Shown one piece after another: positions 34,095 through 41,921 of a DNA stretch of 64,000 nt. Origin of the DNA: Palsa-504 sp963744005. Lineage in GTDB: Bacteria; Actinomycetota; Actinomycetes; Streptosporangiales; Streptosporangiaceae. Position 1 is the stretch's first letter. Every line of letters starts with the position of its first letter. The stretch is taken from the NCBI GenBank assembly GCA_963744005.1, contig CAVURU010000004.1, positions 806,001 to 870,000 of the forward strand. Direction: 5' to 3'. The notes beneath the pieces were generated by a model. It made no database searches. It saw only the letters and a list, made by a program, of their open reading frames with translations, and was not told where the DNA came from. Both the position numbers and the translations under genes were made by a program.

Positions 34095-36068
34095 ATGCAA
34101 GCCCCCTACGGCACCTGGTCCTCGCCGGTCACCCCGGCCCTGCTGGTCACCGCCGCGGTGGGGCTGGCCGACCTGACCCTGGACGGCGGCCGGCTCTACT
34201 GGGTCGAGTCCCGTCCCAGCGAGGCGGGCCGCCAGGCCCTGGTCACCGCCCCCGCCGACGGCGGATCCGGGCCGGCCGACGTGACGCCGGCCGGCTTCTC
34301 GGTCCGGTCCCGGGTCCACGAATACGGCGGCCGGTGCTACGGCGTGCACGGCTCCACGGTCGTGTTCTCGAACTGGTCCGACCAGCGGCTGTGGGTCATC
34401 CGGGACGGCGCGGAGCCGGTGCCGCTCACCCCCGAGCCGCCGGCGCCCGGCAGCGTCCGGTTCGCCGATCCCATTCTCACCCCGGACGGGCGCTGGGTCG
34501 TCTGCGTCCGCGAGACCCATCAGGCCGGCGGCACCGTGGTCAACGACCTGGTCGCCGTGAGCCTGGCCGATCCAGCCGGCGACACCGGAGCCGAGCCCCG
34601 GCGGCTGGCCGGCGGCCACGACTTCTTCGCCGCTCCCCGGTTCTCGCCCGACGGCTCCCGGCTGTGCTGGCTGACCTGGGAGTTCCCGGACATGCCGTGG
34701 GACTCGAGCCGGCTGTGGTGCGCCGAGGCCGGCCCCGACCTGGGCGTGGGCCCGCTGGGCCCGGCCCGGCTGGTGGCCGGCGGACCGGGGGAGTCGGTCA
34801 CCCAGCCGCGCTGGTCCCCGGACGGCCTGCTGCACTACGTGTCGGACCGGACCGGCTGGTGGAACCTCTACGCCGAACCGGACCGGCCGCTGGCCCCGAT
34901 GGACAGCGAGTTCGGCGAGCCGGACTGGGTCTTCGGGAACTCCGGCTACGGCTTCACCCCGGACGGGAAGCTGGTCGCCACCTGGGGCACCCGCAGCGGC
35001 CAGCAGCTCGGAGTCGTGGCCGACGGGCACGCCGAGGCCCGGGCCGCCGAGTTCACCAGCTACTCCTCGGTCCAGGTCGCCGCCGGGCCGGCCGTCTTCG
35101 CCATCGCCGCCTCCCCGACCCTGCCGCCCGCCGTCGTCCGCCTCGACCTGAGCCCCGCCGCCGGGCCGGTCCAGGTCATCCGGCGCAGCCGCGACGTCCC
35201 GGTCGACGCGGCGCACGTCTCCCGGCCCGAGGCGGTCGAGTTCCCGACCGGTGACGGCCAGACCGCCCACGCCCTGTTCTACCGGCCCGCCCACGCCACG
35301 CTCACCGGGCCGCCCGGCGAGCGGCCGCCGGTCATCGTGATCATCCACGGCGGCCCGACCTCCTCGGCCTCGGCCGTCCTCAACCTGTCCGTGCAGTACT
35401 GGACCAACCGCGGCTTCGCCGTGGCCGACGTCGACTACCGGGGCAGCTCGGGCTACGGCCGTGCCTACCGCCAGCTGCTGGCCGGCCAGTGGGGGATCGC
35501 CGACGTGCAGGACTGCGCCGCCGTGGTCCGCTGGCTGGACGGCCGCGGCCTGGTCGACGGGCGGCGGGCGGTCATCCGCGGCGGCAGCGCGGGCGGCTTC
35601 ACCACCCTGGCCGCGCTGGCCTTCACCGACGTGTTCTCCGCCGGGGCCAGCCTCTACGGCGTGGCCGACCTGGAACTGCTGGCCCGCGACACCCACAAGT
35701 TCGAGTCCCGCTACCTGGACGGGCTGGTCGGCCCGTGGCCCGACGACGCCGCCGAGTACCAGCGCCGCTCGCCCATCCACCACGTCGACCAGATCACCAG
35801 CCCGCTCATCCTGTTCCAGGGACTGGATGACCGGGTCGTCCCGCCGTCTCAGTCCGAGCTGATGTACCACGCCCTGCGGGACCGCGGCGTGCCCGTCGCC
35901 TACCTCGCCTTCGCCGGCGAGCAGCACGGCTTCCGCCAGGCCGTCACCGTGATCACGGTCATGACCGCCGAGCTGGAGTTCTACGGCCGGGTGTTCGGCT
36001 TCACTCCCGCCCGCCCCGACGGCGAGCAGGTCGACCTGGAGATCGCCAACGAGGAGAAGCTGGCCTGA
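34095..36068 (+). CDS. S9-family prolyl oligopeptidase-like peptidase
   Basis: A 657-residue protein with an N-terminal seven-bladed propeller (about residues 25-370, with YVSDRTGWWNLY) and a C-terminal alpha/beta hydrolase. The triad is Ser in RGGSAGGFTTL, Asp in GLDDRVVPP and His in GEQHGFR. The HGGPTSSASAVLN segment and DYRGSSGYG are typical of acylaminoacyl-peptidase and dipeptidyl-peptidase-like members. No signal peptide is seen, so it is probably cytoplasmic and acts on short peptides. Start ATG 34095; GTG 34092 is adjacent. Confidence 0.92.
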   Translation: MQAPYGTWSSPVTPALLVTAAVGLADLTLDGGRLYWVESRPSEAGRQALVTAPADGGSGPADVTPAGFSVRSRVHEYGGRCYGVHGSTVVFSNWSDQRLWVIRDGAEPVPLTPEPPAPGSVRFADPILTPDGRWVVCVRETHQAGGTVVNDLVAVSLADPAGDTGAEPRRLAGGHDFFAAPRFSPDGSRLCWLTWEFPDMPWDSSRLWCAEAGPDLGVGPLGPARLVAGGPGESVTQPRWSPDGLLHYVSDRTGWWNLYAEPDRPLAPMDSEFGEPDWVFGNSGYGFTPDGKLVATWGTRSGQQLGVVADGHAEARAAEFTSYSSVQVAAGPAVFAIAASPTLPPAVVRLDLSPAAGPVQVIRRSRDVPVDAAHVSRPEAVEFPTGDGQTAHALFYRPAHATLTGPPGERPPVIVIIHGGPTSSASAVLNLSVQYWTNRGFAVADVDYRGSSGYGRAYRQLLAGQWGIADVQDCAAVVRWLDGRGLVDGRRAVIRGGSAGGFTTLAALAFTDVFSAGASLYGVADLELLARDTHKFESRYLDGLVGPWPDDAAEYQRRSPIHHVDQITSPLILFQGLDDRVVPPSQSELMYHALRDRGVPVAYLAFAGEQHGFRQAVTVITVMTAELEFYGRVFGFTPARPDGEQVDLEIANEEKLA

Positions 36069-36069
36069 A

Positions 36070-36128
36070 GCCCAGCCAGCCCAGGTCAGGCCAGCTCAGA
36101 CCAGCCCAGCCCAGCCAGCCCAGGTCAG
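36070..36128. repeat. 20-bp direct repeats between two convergent stop codons
   Basis: Two identical 20-bp copies (36070-36089 and 36109-36128) flank a diverged third unit. The reverse-strand stop codon of the acetyltransferase gene (36125-36127) lies in the second copy. Confidence 0.85.
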
Positions 36129-36604
36129 CGCCGGGCCCCCAGGTCCAGCGTCATGAACGTGTTGTCCGCGCTCACCTGGTACCCGCCGAACGGGCCGCAC
36201 GGCACGAAGCCCGCGCTCTCGTACAGCGTGCGCGCCGGGGCGAACGCCGGGGTGGTCCCGGTCTCCAGGCTGACCCGGACGTAGCCCTGGTCTCGGGCCA
36301 CGTCCAGCAGGTGATCCAGCATGGCCCGGCCGATCCCGCGGCCCCGCGCACCCTCCGCCGTGTGCATTGACTTGAGCTCCGCGTGGCCGGGGCCGATCCG
36401 CTTGATCGCCCCGATGCCCAGCACGCTCCCGTCTTCGCGGCAGCTGTAGACGGTGACCGCCGGGTCGAGCAGGCCGTCGGTGTCTAGCGCGAAGCTGTGC
36501 TCCGGCGGGGTCTGCGCCAGGGCGAACTCCAGATGCCGGTCCAGCAGGGCCTGTACCTGAAACTGCCGCGGATCTTCCGGGATGATCTTCCGATAGGTCG
36601 TCAC
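36125..36604 (-). CDS. GNAT N-acetyltransferase
   Basis: A 159-residue GNAT protein. The acetyl-CoA-binding segment is MHTAEGARGRGIGRAMLDHLL, with VLGIGAIKRIG before it and TLYESAGFVPCGPFGGYQ after it. The layout suits small-molecule or amino-acid N-acetyltransferases; the substrate is unknown. It is convergent with the S9 peptidase gene and divergent from the carotenoid operon. Confidence 0.9.
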   Translation of the reverse strand: MTTYRKIIPEDPRQFQVQALLDRHLEFALAQTPPEHSFALDTDGLLDPAVTVYSCREDGSVLGIGAIKRIGPGHAELKSMHTAEGARGRGIGRAMLDHLLDVARDQGYVRVSLETGTTPAFAPARTLYESAGFVPCGPFGGYQVSADNTFMTLDLGARR

Positions 36605-36714
36605 GCTGGCACGCTACGCGCCCCATATTTCCGGGTTGTGACATGAAGCCGGTGCCCTGCCTCAGGTTTACCGCGTCCCAGGACAGGCAGAAGCGAGAGC
36701 CAGTCTTATGAAAC

Positions 36715-36729
36715 TACTCAAAGTGAGTA
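36715..36729. promoter_or_regulatory. Palindrome TACTCA-AAG-TGAGTA upstream of the carotenoid operon
   Basis: A perfect 6-bp inverted repeat with a 3-bp spacer lies about 85 bp before crtE in the only AT-rich patch of this region, with TATCTATGG downstream. It is a candidate operator for a light- or stress-responsive regulator. No such regulator gene is in the window. Confidence 0.5.
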
Positions 36730-36814
36730 AATTTTTCTACGCATAGTGTTTATCTATGGCCGGCCGGGACAGCGAGGACCCGCGAATAAGTCACTCGCCG
36801 GAGGTCGTACGTCT

Positions 36815-38017
36815 ATGCAAGTGGGTCAGCTTCTCAGCACTCCGGGCGCGGCCAGGCCCGGGTCGCTCATCGTCGCCCCGACCGGCCAGGGGGAGCCGGG
36901 TGACGACCTGGGCCGGTGGCTGAGCGAGCTGAACGAGCAGCTCACCGGCGTGCTCCTGGACTATGTCCAGGCCCGGTGCGCCGAGCACGTGCGCGACGTT
37001 CCCGGCGCGGGCTTTCTTTCCGCGCTGCTCAGCGACTTCGTGACCGGCGGCAAGCACATCCGGCCGGCCTTCTGCTACCTCGGCTGGCTCAGCGGCGCCG
37101 ACCCCACCCCGGCGGCCGTCCGGGCCGCGGCCAGCCTCGACCTGCTGCACGCCTTCGCGCTGCTCCAGGACGACGTGATGGACCAGTCCGCGCTGCGCCG
37201 GGGCCGCCCCGCCGTGCACGTCAGGCTGGCCGACTGGCGCCGCGCACAGAGCGTGAATGACCAGCCGGGCCTGGATGACCAGCCGGGCCTGGATGACCAG
37301 CCGGGGCTGGATGACCAGTCCGGGCGGTTCGGCGAGTCGGCCGCCATCCTGCTCGCGGACCTGTGCCTGGTGTGGGCCGGGCAGCTGCTGCGCGACAGCG
37401 GCCTGCCGCCCGCCGCGCTGGCCCGCGGCTGGCCCCGGTACGACACACTGCGCGGCGAGCTCGCCGTCGGCCAGTTCGCTGACCTGGTCAATGACGCCCG
37501 CCGGGCGCCCACCCTGGACGAGGTGCTGGACGTCACCCGCCGCAAGTCCGGTCACTACACCGTGCGGCGCCCGCTCGAGCTCGGCGCCGCCCTGGCCGGC
37601 TGCGACGAGCGCACCCTGGCCGCGCTGGGCGAGTACGGCTCCCTGATCGGCGAGGCCTTCCAGCTCCGCGACGACGTGCTGGGCGTCTTCGGCTCTCCCG
37701 AGGTCACCGGCAAACCCAGCGGCGGTGACCTTCGCGAGCACAAGGCCACCAGCCTCGTGGTCCTGGCCGCCGAGCTGGCCGCGCCCGCGCAGCTGGCCGA
37801 GCTGACCAGGCTGTCCCACCGGGCCGTGCTGGACGACGCCGACGTGGCCCGGTGGCGTCAGCTCATCGTCGACTCCGGCGCCGCCCTCCGGATCGAGCAG
37901 CTGATCGGCGACCGGGTCACCGCCGCCCTGCACCGGATCTCCGGCCCGGCCCTGCCCGCCTTCGTCCGCCACGCCCTGGCCGAGCTGGCCGTCCGCTGCA
38001 CCGACCGCGCCCGGTAG
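36815..38017 (+). CDS. crtE: Polyprenyl diphosphate synthase (GGPP synthase type)
   Basis: A 400-residue trans-isoprenyl diphosphate synthase. The first aspartate-rich motif is LLQDDVMDQ and the second is QLRDDVLGVFG, the form common in actinobacterial GGPP synthases. The GGKHIRPAFCY substrate-binding segment is also present. It supplies the C20 precursor for phytoene. An 18-bp tandem repeat inside the gene (37256-37327) inserts three or four DQPGLD hexads, a variable loop unlikely to be in the active site. ATG 36815 has GGAGG upstream; the longer frame begins in the promoter. First gene of the operon. Confidence 0.92.
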   Translation: MQVGQLLSTPGAARPGSLIVAPTGQGEPGDDLGRWLSELNEQLTGVLLDYVQARCAEHVRDVPGAGFLSALLSDFVTGGKHIRPAFCYLGWLSGADPTPAAVRAAASLDLLHAFALLQDDVMDQSALRRGRPAVHVRLADWRRAQSVNDQPGLDDQPGLDDQPGLDDQSGRFGESAAILLADLCLVWAGQLLRDSGLPPAALARGWPRYDTLRGELAVGQFADLVNDARRAPTLDEVLDVTRRKSGHYTVRRPLELGAALAGCDERTLAALGEYGSLIGEAFQLRDDVLGVFGSPEVTGKPSGGDLREHKATSLVVLAAELAAPAQLAELTRLSHRAVLDDADVARWRQLIVDSGAALRIEQLIGDRVTAALHRISGPALPAFVRHALAELAVRCTDRAR

Positions 38018-38019
38018 CG

Positions 38020-39522
38020 ATGCGGACGATCGAGGGACGGACTGACCGGGTGGCGGTGGTCGGCGCCGGGCTGGCCGGGCTGGCCGCCGCCCTGCACCTG
38101 GCCGGCCGCGGCCGCGAGGTCACGGTCATCGAGCGGGACCAGACGCCCGGCGGCCGGGCCGGGCGCCTGGACCTGGGCGGATACCGCATCGACACCGGCC
38201 CCACCGTGCTGACCATGCCGGACCTGGTGGCCGAGACCCTGGCCGCGGTGGGCGAGGAGCTGACCGGCTGGCTCGACCTGGTCCGCCTGGACCCGGCCTA
38301 CCGTGCCGCCTTCGCCGACGGCAGCTCGCTCGACGTGCATACCGACGCCGAGGCCATGACCGCCGCCGTGGCCGATTTCGCCGGCCCCGCCGAAGCGGCC
38401 GGCTACCAGCGGCTGAGGGCCTGGCTGACCGAGCTCTACCAGCGCGAATTCCGCCAGTTCATCGCGACCAACGTCGACTCGCCGCTCTCGCTGGTCACGC
38501 CGAGCCTGGCCCGGCTGGCCGCTCTCGGCGCCTTCCGCCGCCTGGACCCGGCCATCGGCCGGTTCATCCGGGACGAGCGGCTGCAGCGGGTGTTCTCCTT
38601 CCAGTCGCTGTACGCCGGGGAGTCGCCCCGCCACGCGCTGGCCGTCTACGCGGTCATCGCCTACATGGACACCGTGGCCGGGGTCTACTTCCCGAAAGGC
38701 GGCATGCGGGCGCTGCCCGACGCGCTGGCCGGCGCGGCCGCCAAGGCAGGCGTGACGTTCCACTACGGCCAGGCCGTCACCGCGCTGGAGCGGTCTGGCG
38801 GCCGGGTCACCGCGGTGCGGACCGCCACCGGGCTGCGGGTTCCGTGCGACGCGGCGGTGCTGGCCACCGAGCTGACCACCGCCTACCGGCTGCTGGGCCG
38901 GGCGCCGCGGCGCCTGCTGCCGCTGCGTCCCGCCCCGTCCGCCGTGGTCCTGCACGCGGGCACCCGCCGGACCTGGCCGAGCACCGCCCACCACACCATC
39001 GTGTTCGGCCGCGCCTGGCACGAGACGTTCCGCGAGATCATCACCGAGGGGAAGCTCATGCACGATCCGTCATTGCTGGTCACCCGGCCCACGGCTACCG
39101 ACCAGGGACTCGCTCCTGACGGCACGGACCTGCTGTACATCCTGGCCCCCGCGCCGAACCTGGCCCGCGGCCGGATCGACTGGGACCGGATCGGCCCGGA
39201 TTACGCCGGCACCCTGGCCGCCACCGTCGCGGACCGGCTGCTGCCGGGGCTGGAAGACCAGCTCAGCGAGCGCCGCGTGGTCACCCCGGCCGACTGGGCC
39301 CGGCAGGGCATGGTGGCCGGGACCCCGTTCTCGTTCGCGCACTCGTTCCTGCAGAGCGGGCCGTTCCGGCCCGGCAACCTGCCGCGCGGGGCGGACAACG
39401 TGGTGCTGGCCGGCTGCGGCACGGTCCCCGGCGTCGGCGTGCCCACCGCCCTGATTTCCGGCCGCCTGGCCGCGGACCGGATCACCGGCCCGGCCCGGCC
39501 CCGCTCCGGCAGGCCGTCATGA
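38020..39522 (+). CDS. crtI: Phytoene desaturase
   Basis: A 500-residue CrtI-type FAD enzyme with the N-terminal dinucleotide motif VVGAGLAGLAAALHLAGRG, GGRAG, DTGPTVLTMPDL, and the C-terminal carotenoid desaturase signature near NVVLAGCGTVPGVGVPTALISG. It converts phytoene to lycopene through successive desaturations. The ATG lies 2 bp after the crtE stop and the next gene overlaps its end by 4 bp, so translation is coupled. The longer upstream reading lies inside crtE and is rejected. Confidence 0.95.
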   Translation: MRTIEGRTDRVAVVGAGLAGLAAALHLAGRGREVTVIERDQTPGGRAGRLDLGGYRIDTGPTVLTMPDLVAETLAAVGEELTGWLDLVRLDPAYRAAFADGSSLDVHTDAEAMTAAVADFAGPAEAAGYQRLRAWLTELYQREFRQFIATNVDSPLSLVTPSLARLAALGAFRRLDPAIGRFIRDERLQRVFSFQSLYAGESPRHALAVYAVIAYMDTVAGVYFPKGGMRALPDALAGAAAKAGVTFHYGQAVTALERSGGRVTAVRTATGLRVPCDAAVLATELTTAYRLLGRAPRRLLPLRPAPSAVVLHAGTRRTWPSTAHHTIVFGRAWHETFREIITEGKLMHDPSLLVTRPTATDQGLAPDGTDLLYILAPAPNLARGRIDWDRIGPDYAGTLAATVADRLLPGLEDQLSERRVVTPADWARQGMVAGTPFSFAHSFLQSGPFRPGNLPRGADNVVLAGCGTVPGVGVPTALISGRLAADRITGPARPRSGRPS

Positions 39523-40529
39523 TCACCGCTGAGCTGGACGCCGCGGGCGTGACCGACCAGCGGCTGCGTGCCGCCTACCGCCGCTGCCGGGAACTGAACG
39601 CCCGGCACGGGAAGACCTACTACCTGGCCACCAAGATGCTGGCCCGGGCCCAGCGCCCGGCCGTGCACGCGCTGTACGGCTTCGCCCGGCTGGCCGACGA
39701 CGTGGTGGACGACGTGCCGCCCGGCACGCCGCCGGACCAGGTCGCCGCGCGCCTGGACCGGCTCCGCCGCGACCTGTTCACCGGGCTGGAGACCGGGCAG
39801 AGCCCCCACCCGGTGCTGGCCGCGGTGGCCGACACCGCCCGGCGCTACGCCATCCCGCCTGGCCTGTTCGCCGACTTCATGGACTCCATGCGGATGGACC
39901 TGACGGTGACCAGTTACCCGGACCGCGCCGCCCTGGACCGCTACGTGCACGGCTCGGCCGAAGTCATCGGGCTGCAGGTGCTGCCCGTGCTGGGTACGGC
40001 CGGCCCGCAGGCCGAAGCCGCTCCCTACGCGGCCGCGCTCGGCAAGGCCTTCCAGCTCACGAACTTCCTGCGGGATGTCGCCGAGGACCTGGACCTGGGC
40101 CGCGTCTACCTGCCCGCCGACGAGCTCGCCGCCTTCGGGGTCAGCACCGACCTGCTCCTGTGGTGCCGCACCCACCAGCGGACCGACCGGCGCGTCCGCG
40201 CCGCGCTGGCCGATCAGCACGCCACCACCCGGGCCGTCTACCGGTACGCCCGCGTCGGCGTCGCCCTGCTCCAGCCGGCCTCCCGGCCCTGCGTGGCCAC
40301 CGCCTTCACGCTCTACTCCGAGATCCTGGACCGGATCGAGGACCTCGACTTCGCGATCTTCGCCCAGCGGGCCCACGTCGGGAAGGCCCGGCGGCTGGAG
40401 GTCGCGGCGCCGGCGCTGCTGCAGGCCTGGCGGGCCCGCCGCGGGCAGGCGGCCGCCCCGGCCGCCCGCACCGGGAACGTTCCTCGTCCGGTGCGCGTCA
40501 CCCAGGCGGGGGCACGAGCTGAGCCATGA
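39519..40529 (+). CDS. crtB: Phytoene synthase
   Basis: A 336-residue head-to-head prenyl synthase. The first aspartate motif is RLADDVVDDV and the second region is QLTNFLRDVAEDLDLGRVYLP with DxxxD. It joins two GGPP molecules into phytoene. It has ATGA overlaps with both crtI and the next gene. Confidence 0.95.
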   Translation: MITAELDAAGVTDQRLRAAYRRCRELNARHGKTYYLATKMLARAQRPAVHALYGFARLADDVVDDVPPGTPPDQVAARLDRLRRDLFTGLETGQSPHPVLAAVADTARRYAIPPGLFADFMDSMRMDLTVTSYPDRAALDRYVHGSAEVIGLQVLPVLGTAGPQAEAAPYAAALGKAFQLTNFLRDVAEDLDLGRVYLPADELAAFGVSTDLLLWCRTHQRTDRRVRAALADQHATTRAVYRYARVGVALLQPASRPCVATAFTLYSEILDRIEDLDFAIFAQRAHVGKARRLEVAAPALLQAWRARRGQAAAPAARTGNVPRPVRVTQAGARAEP

Positions 40530-40861
40530 ACCACTACCAGTACCTGATCTTGATGGCAGGCTGCCTGGTCATCACCGCTCCGCTGGAGCTGGCCGGCGCG
40601 CGGGTCTACCGGCAGGCCGCCCGGCTGGCCCGCGCCGTGCTTCCGGTCGCCCTGGTCTTTCTGATCTGGGACGCGCTGGCCATCGCCGGGCAGGTGTGGA
40701 GCTATAACCCCGCTTACGTGACCGGAGTCCGGCTGCCGTTCAGCATCCCGGTCGAGGAGCTGGTCTTCTTCCTGGTCGTCCCGGTGTGCGGCATCCTCAC
40801 CTACGCCGGGGTGCAGGCCGTGGCCCGCCGGTGGCCGGCGCCGCGAGGAGGGCGGCGGTGA
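40526..40861 (+). CDS. crtYc: Lycopene cyclase subunit CrtYc
   Basis: A 111-residue membrane protein with three predicted helices and the lycopene-cyclase-domain motif PVEELVFFLVVPVCG. It forms the first half of the heterodimeric actinobacterial lycopene cyclase. The overlapping start of the next gene (GTGA) supplies the partner. Whether it makes beta or epsilon ends cannot be settled from the sequence, but CrtYc/Yd pairs beside CrtU normally make beta rings. Confidence 0.9.
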   Translation: MNHYQYLILMAGCLVITAPLELAGARVYRQAARLARAVLPVALVFLIWDALAIAGQVWSYNPAYVTGVRLPFSIPVEELVFFLVVPVCGILTYAGVQAVARRWPAPRGGRR

Positions 40862-41193
40862 CCGGCCTCGGCTACACCGTCCCGGCCGTGGCCGCCGTCG
40901 CCGTGGTCTGCGCAAGCGAGCTCGCCGTGCTGCACACCGGGCTGTTCCGGCGGCCCGCCTACTGGGCGGCCGTCGTCATCGTCCTGGCCTTCCAGATCCC
41001 GGTCGACGGCTGGCTGACCAAGCTGTCCGCGCCGGTCGTGCTGTTCAATCGCGCGGCCATGACGGGCCTGCGCTTTCCCTGGGACATCCCGGTCGAAGAC
41101 TTCCTCTACGGTTTCGCCCTGGTCACCGCGGCCCTGCTGTTGTGGGAGCGCCAGCGGCGCCCGGCCGCGCCTGCCGGTGGAGACCGGCGGTGA
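40858..41193 (+). CDS. crtYd: Lycopene cyclase subunit CrtYd
   Basis: A 111-residue membrane protein with the second lycopene-cyclase-domain motif PWDIPVEDFLYGFALV and three helices. GTG 40858 is the start, overlapping the crtYc stop; the apparent longer frame lies inside crtYc. It pairs with CrtYc to cyclise both ends of lycopene. Confidence 0.88.
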   Translation: MTGLGYTVPAVAAVAVVCASELAVLHTGLFRRPAYWAAVVIVLAFQIPVDGWLTKLSAPVVLFNRAAMTGLRFPWDIPVEDFLYGFALVTAALLLWERQRRPAAPAGGDRR

Positions 41194-41921
41194 CCGTTAC
41201 CCGGGCCCAGGCCCTGACCGCGGCGTTCGACGCCGGCGCGCCCGCCTACGACCGCCTGGTCGCCGCCAACCCCGGCTACCACGCCCATCTCCGGCTTTCC
41301 GCCCGCCGGATGCGGCTGCCCGGCGACGGCCGGGGCCTGCGCCTCCTCGACGCAGGCTGCGGCACGGGCGCTTCCACCGCCGCGCTGCTGGCCGCCGCCC
41401 CGGAGGCGGAGATCGTCGCCTTCGACGCCTCGGCCCAGATGCTGGCCGAAGCCCAGGCCAAACCCTGGCCCGCTTCGGTCCGCTTCATCCGCGCCCGGGC
41501 TGAGGACCTGGCCGGCGCTGGCCTGGACGGGCCGTTCGACGGCATCCTGGCCGCCTACCTGATCCGGAACGTCCCCGACCCGGACCGCCAGCTCCGCGCC
41601 CTGCATGACCTGCTCCGGCCGGGCGGCACGCTGGCCGTGCACGAATACTCGGTCCGCGACTCGATCCGGGCCCGCGCCATCTGGCACGCGGTCTGCTGGA
41701 GCGTCATCATTCCGGCCGGGCGGCTGGCCACCGGCGACGCTGCCCTGTATACCTACCTGTGGCGTAGCGTGTCCGGTTTCGACGGCGCGCGCGGTTTCCG
41801 GCAGCGCCTGCGCCAGGCGGGTTTCACGGCCGTGCACAGCGAGACCATGGACGGCTGGCAGCGCGGCGTCGTTCACACCTTCCTGGCCTCCCGCCCGGCC
41901 GGCGTCGCGGAGCGGACGTGA
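41190..41921 (+). CDS. crtT: SAM-dependent methyltransferase of the carotenoid operon (CrtT-like)
   Basis: A 243-residue class I methyltransferase. The SAM-binding motif is RLLDAGCGTGASTAALL, followed by IVAFDASAQML and AYLIRNVPDPDRQLRALHDLLRPGG, resembling the UbiE branch. In streptomycete isorenieratene clusters a methyltransferase named CrtT sits beside crtU; the exact step is not established. GTG 41190 overlaps the crtYd stop. The symbol is by position and family. Confidence 0.8.
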   Translation: MTVTRAQALTAAFDAGAPAYDRLVAANPGYHAHLRLSARRMRLPGDGRGLRLLDAGCGTGASTAALLAAAPEAEIVAFDASAQMLAEAQAKPWPASVRFIRARAEDLAGAGLDGPFDGILAAYLIRNVPDPDRQLRALHDLLRPGGTLAVHEYSVRDSIRARAIWHAVCWSVIIPAGRLATGDAALYTYLWRSVSGFDGARGFRQRLRQAGFTAVHSETMDGWQRGVVHTFLASRPAGVAERT

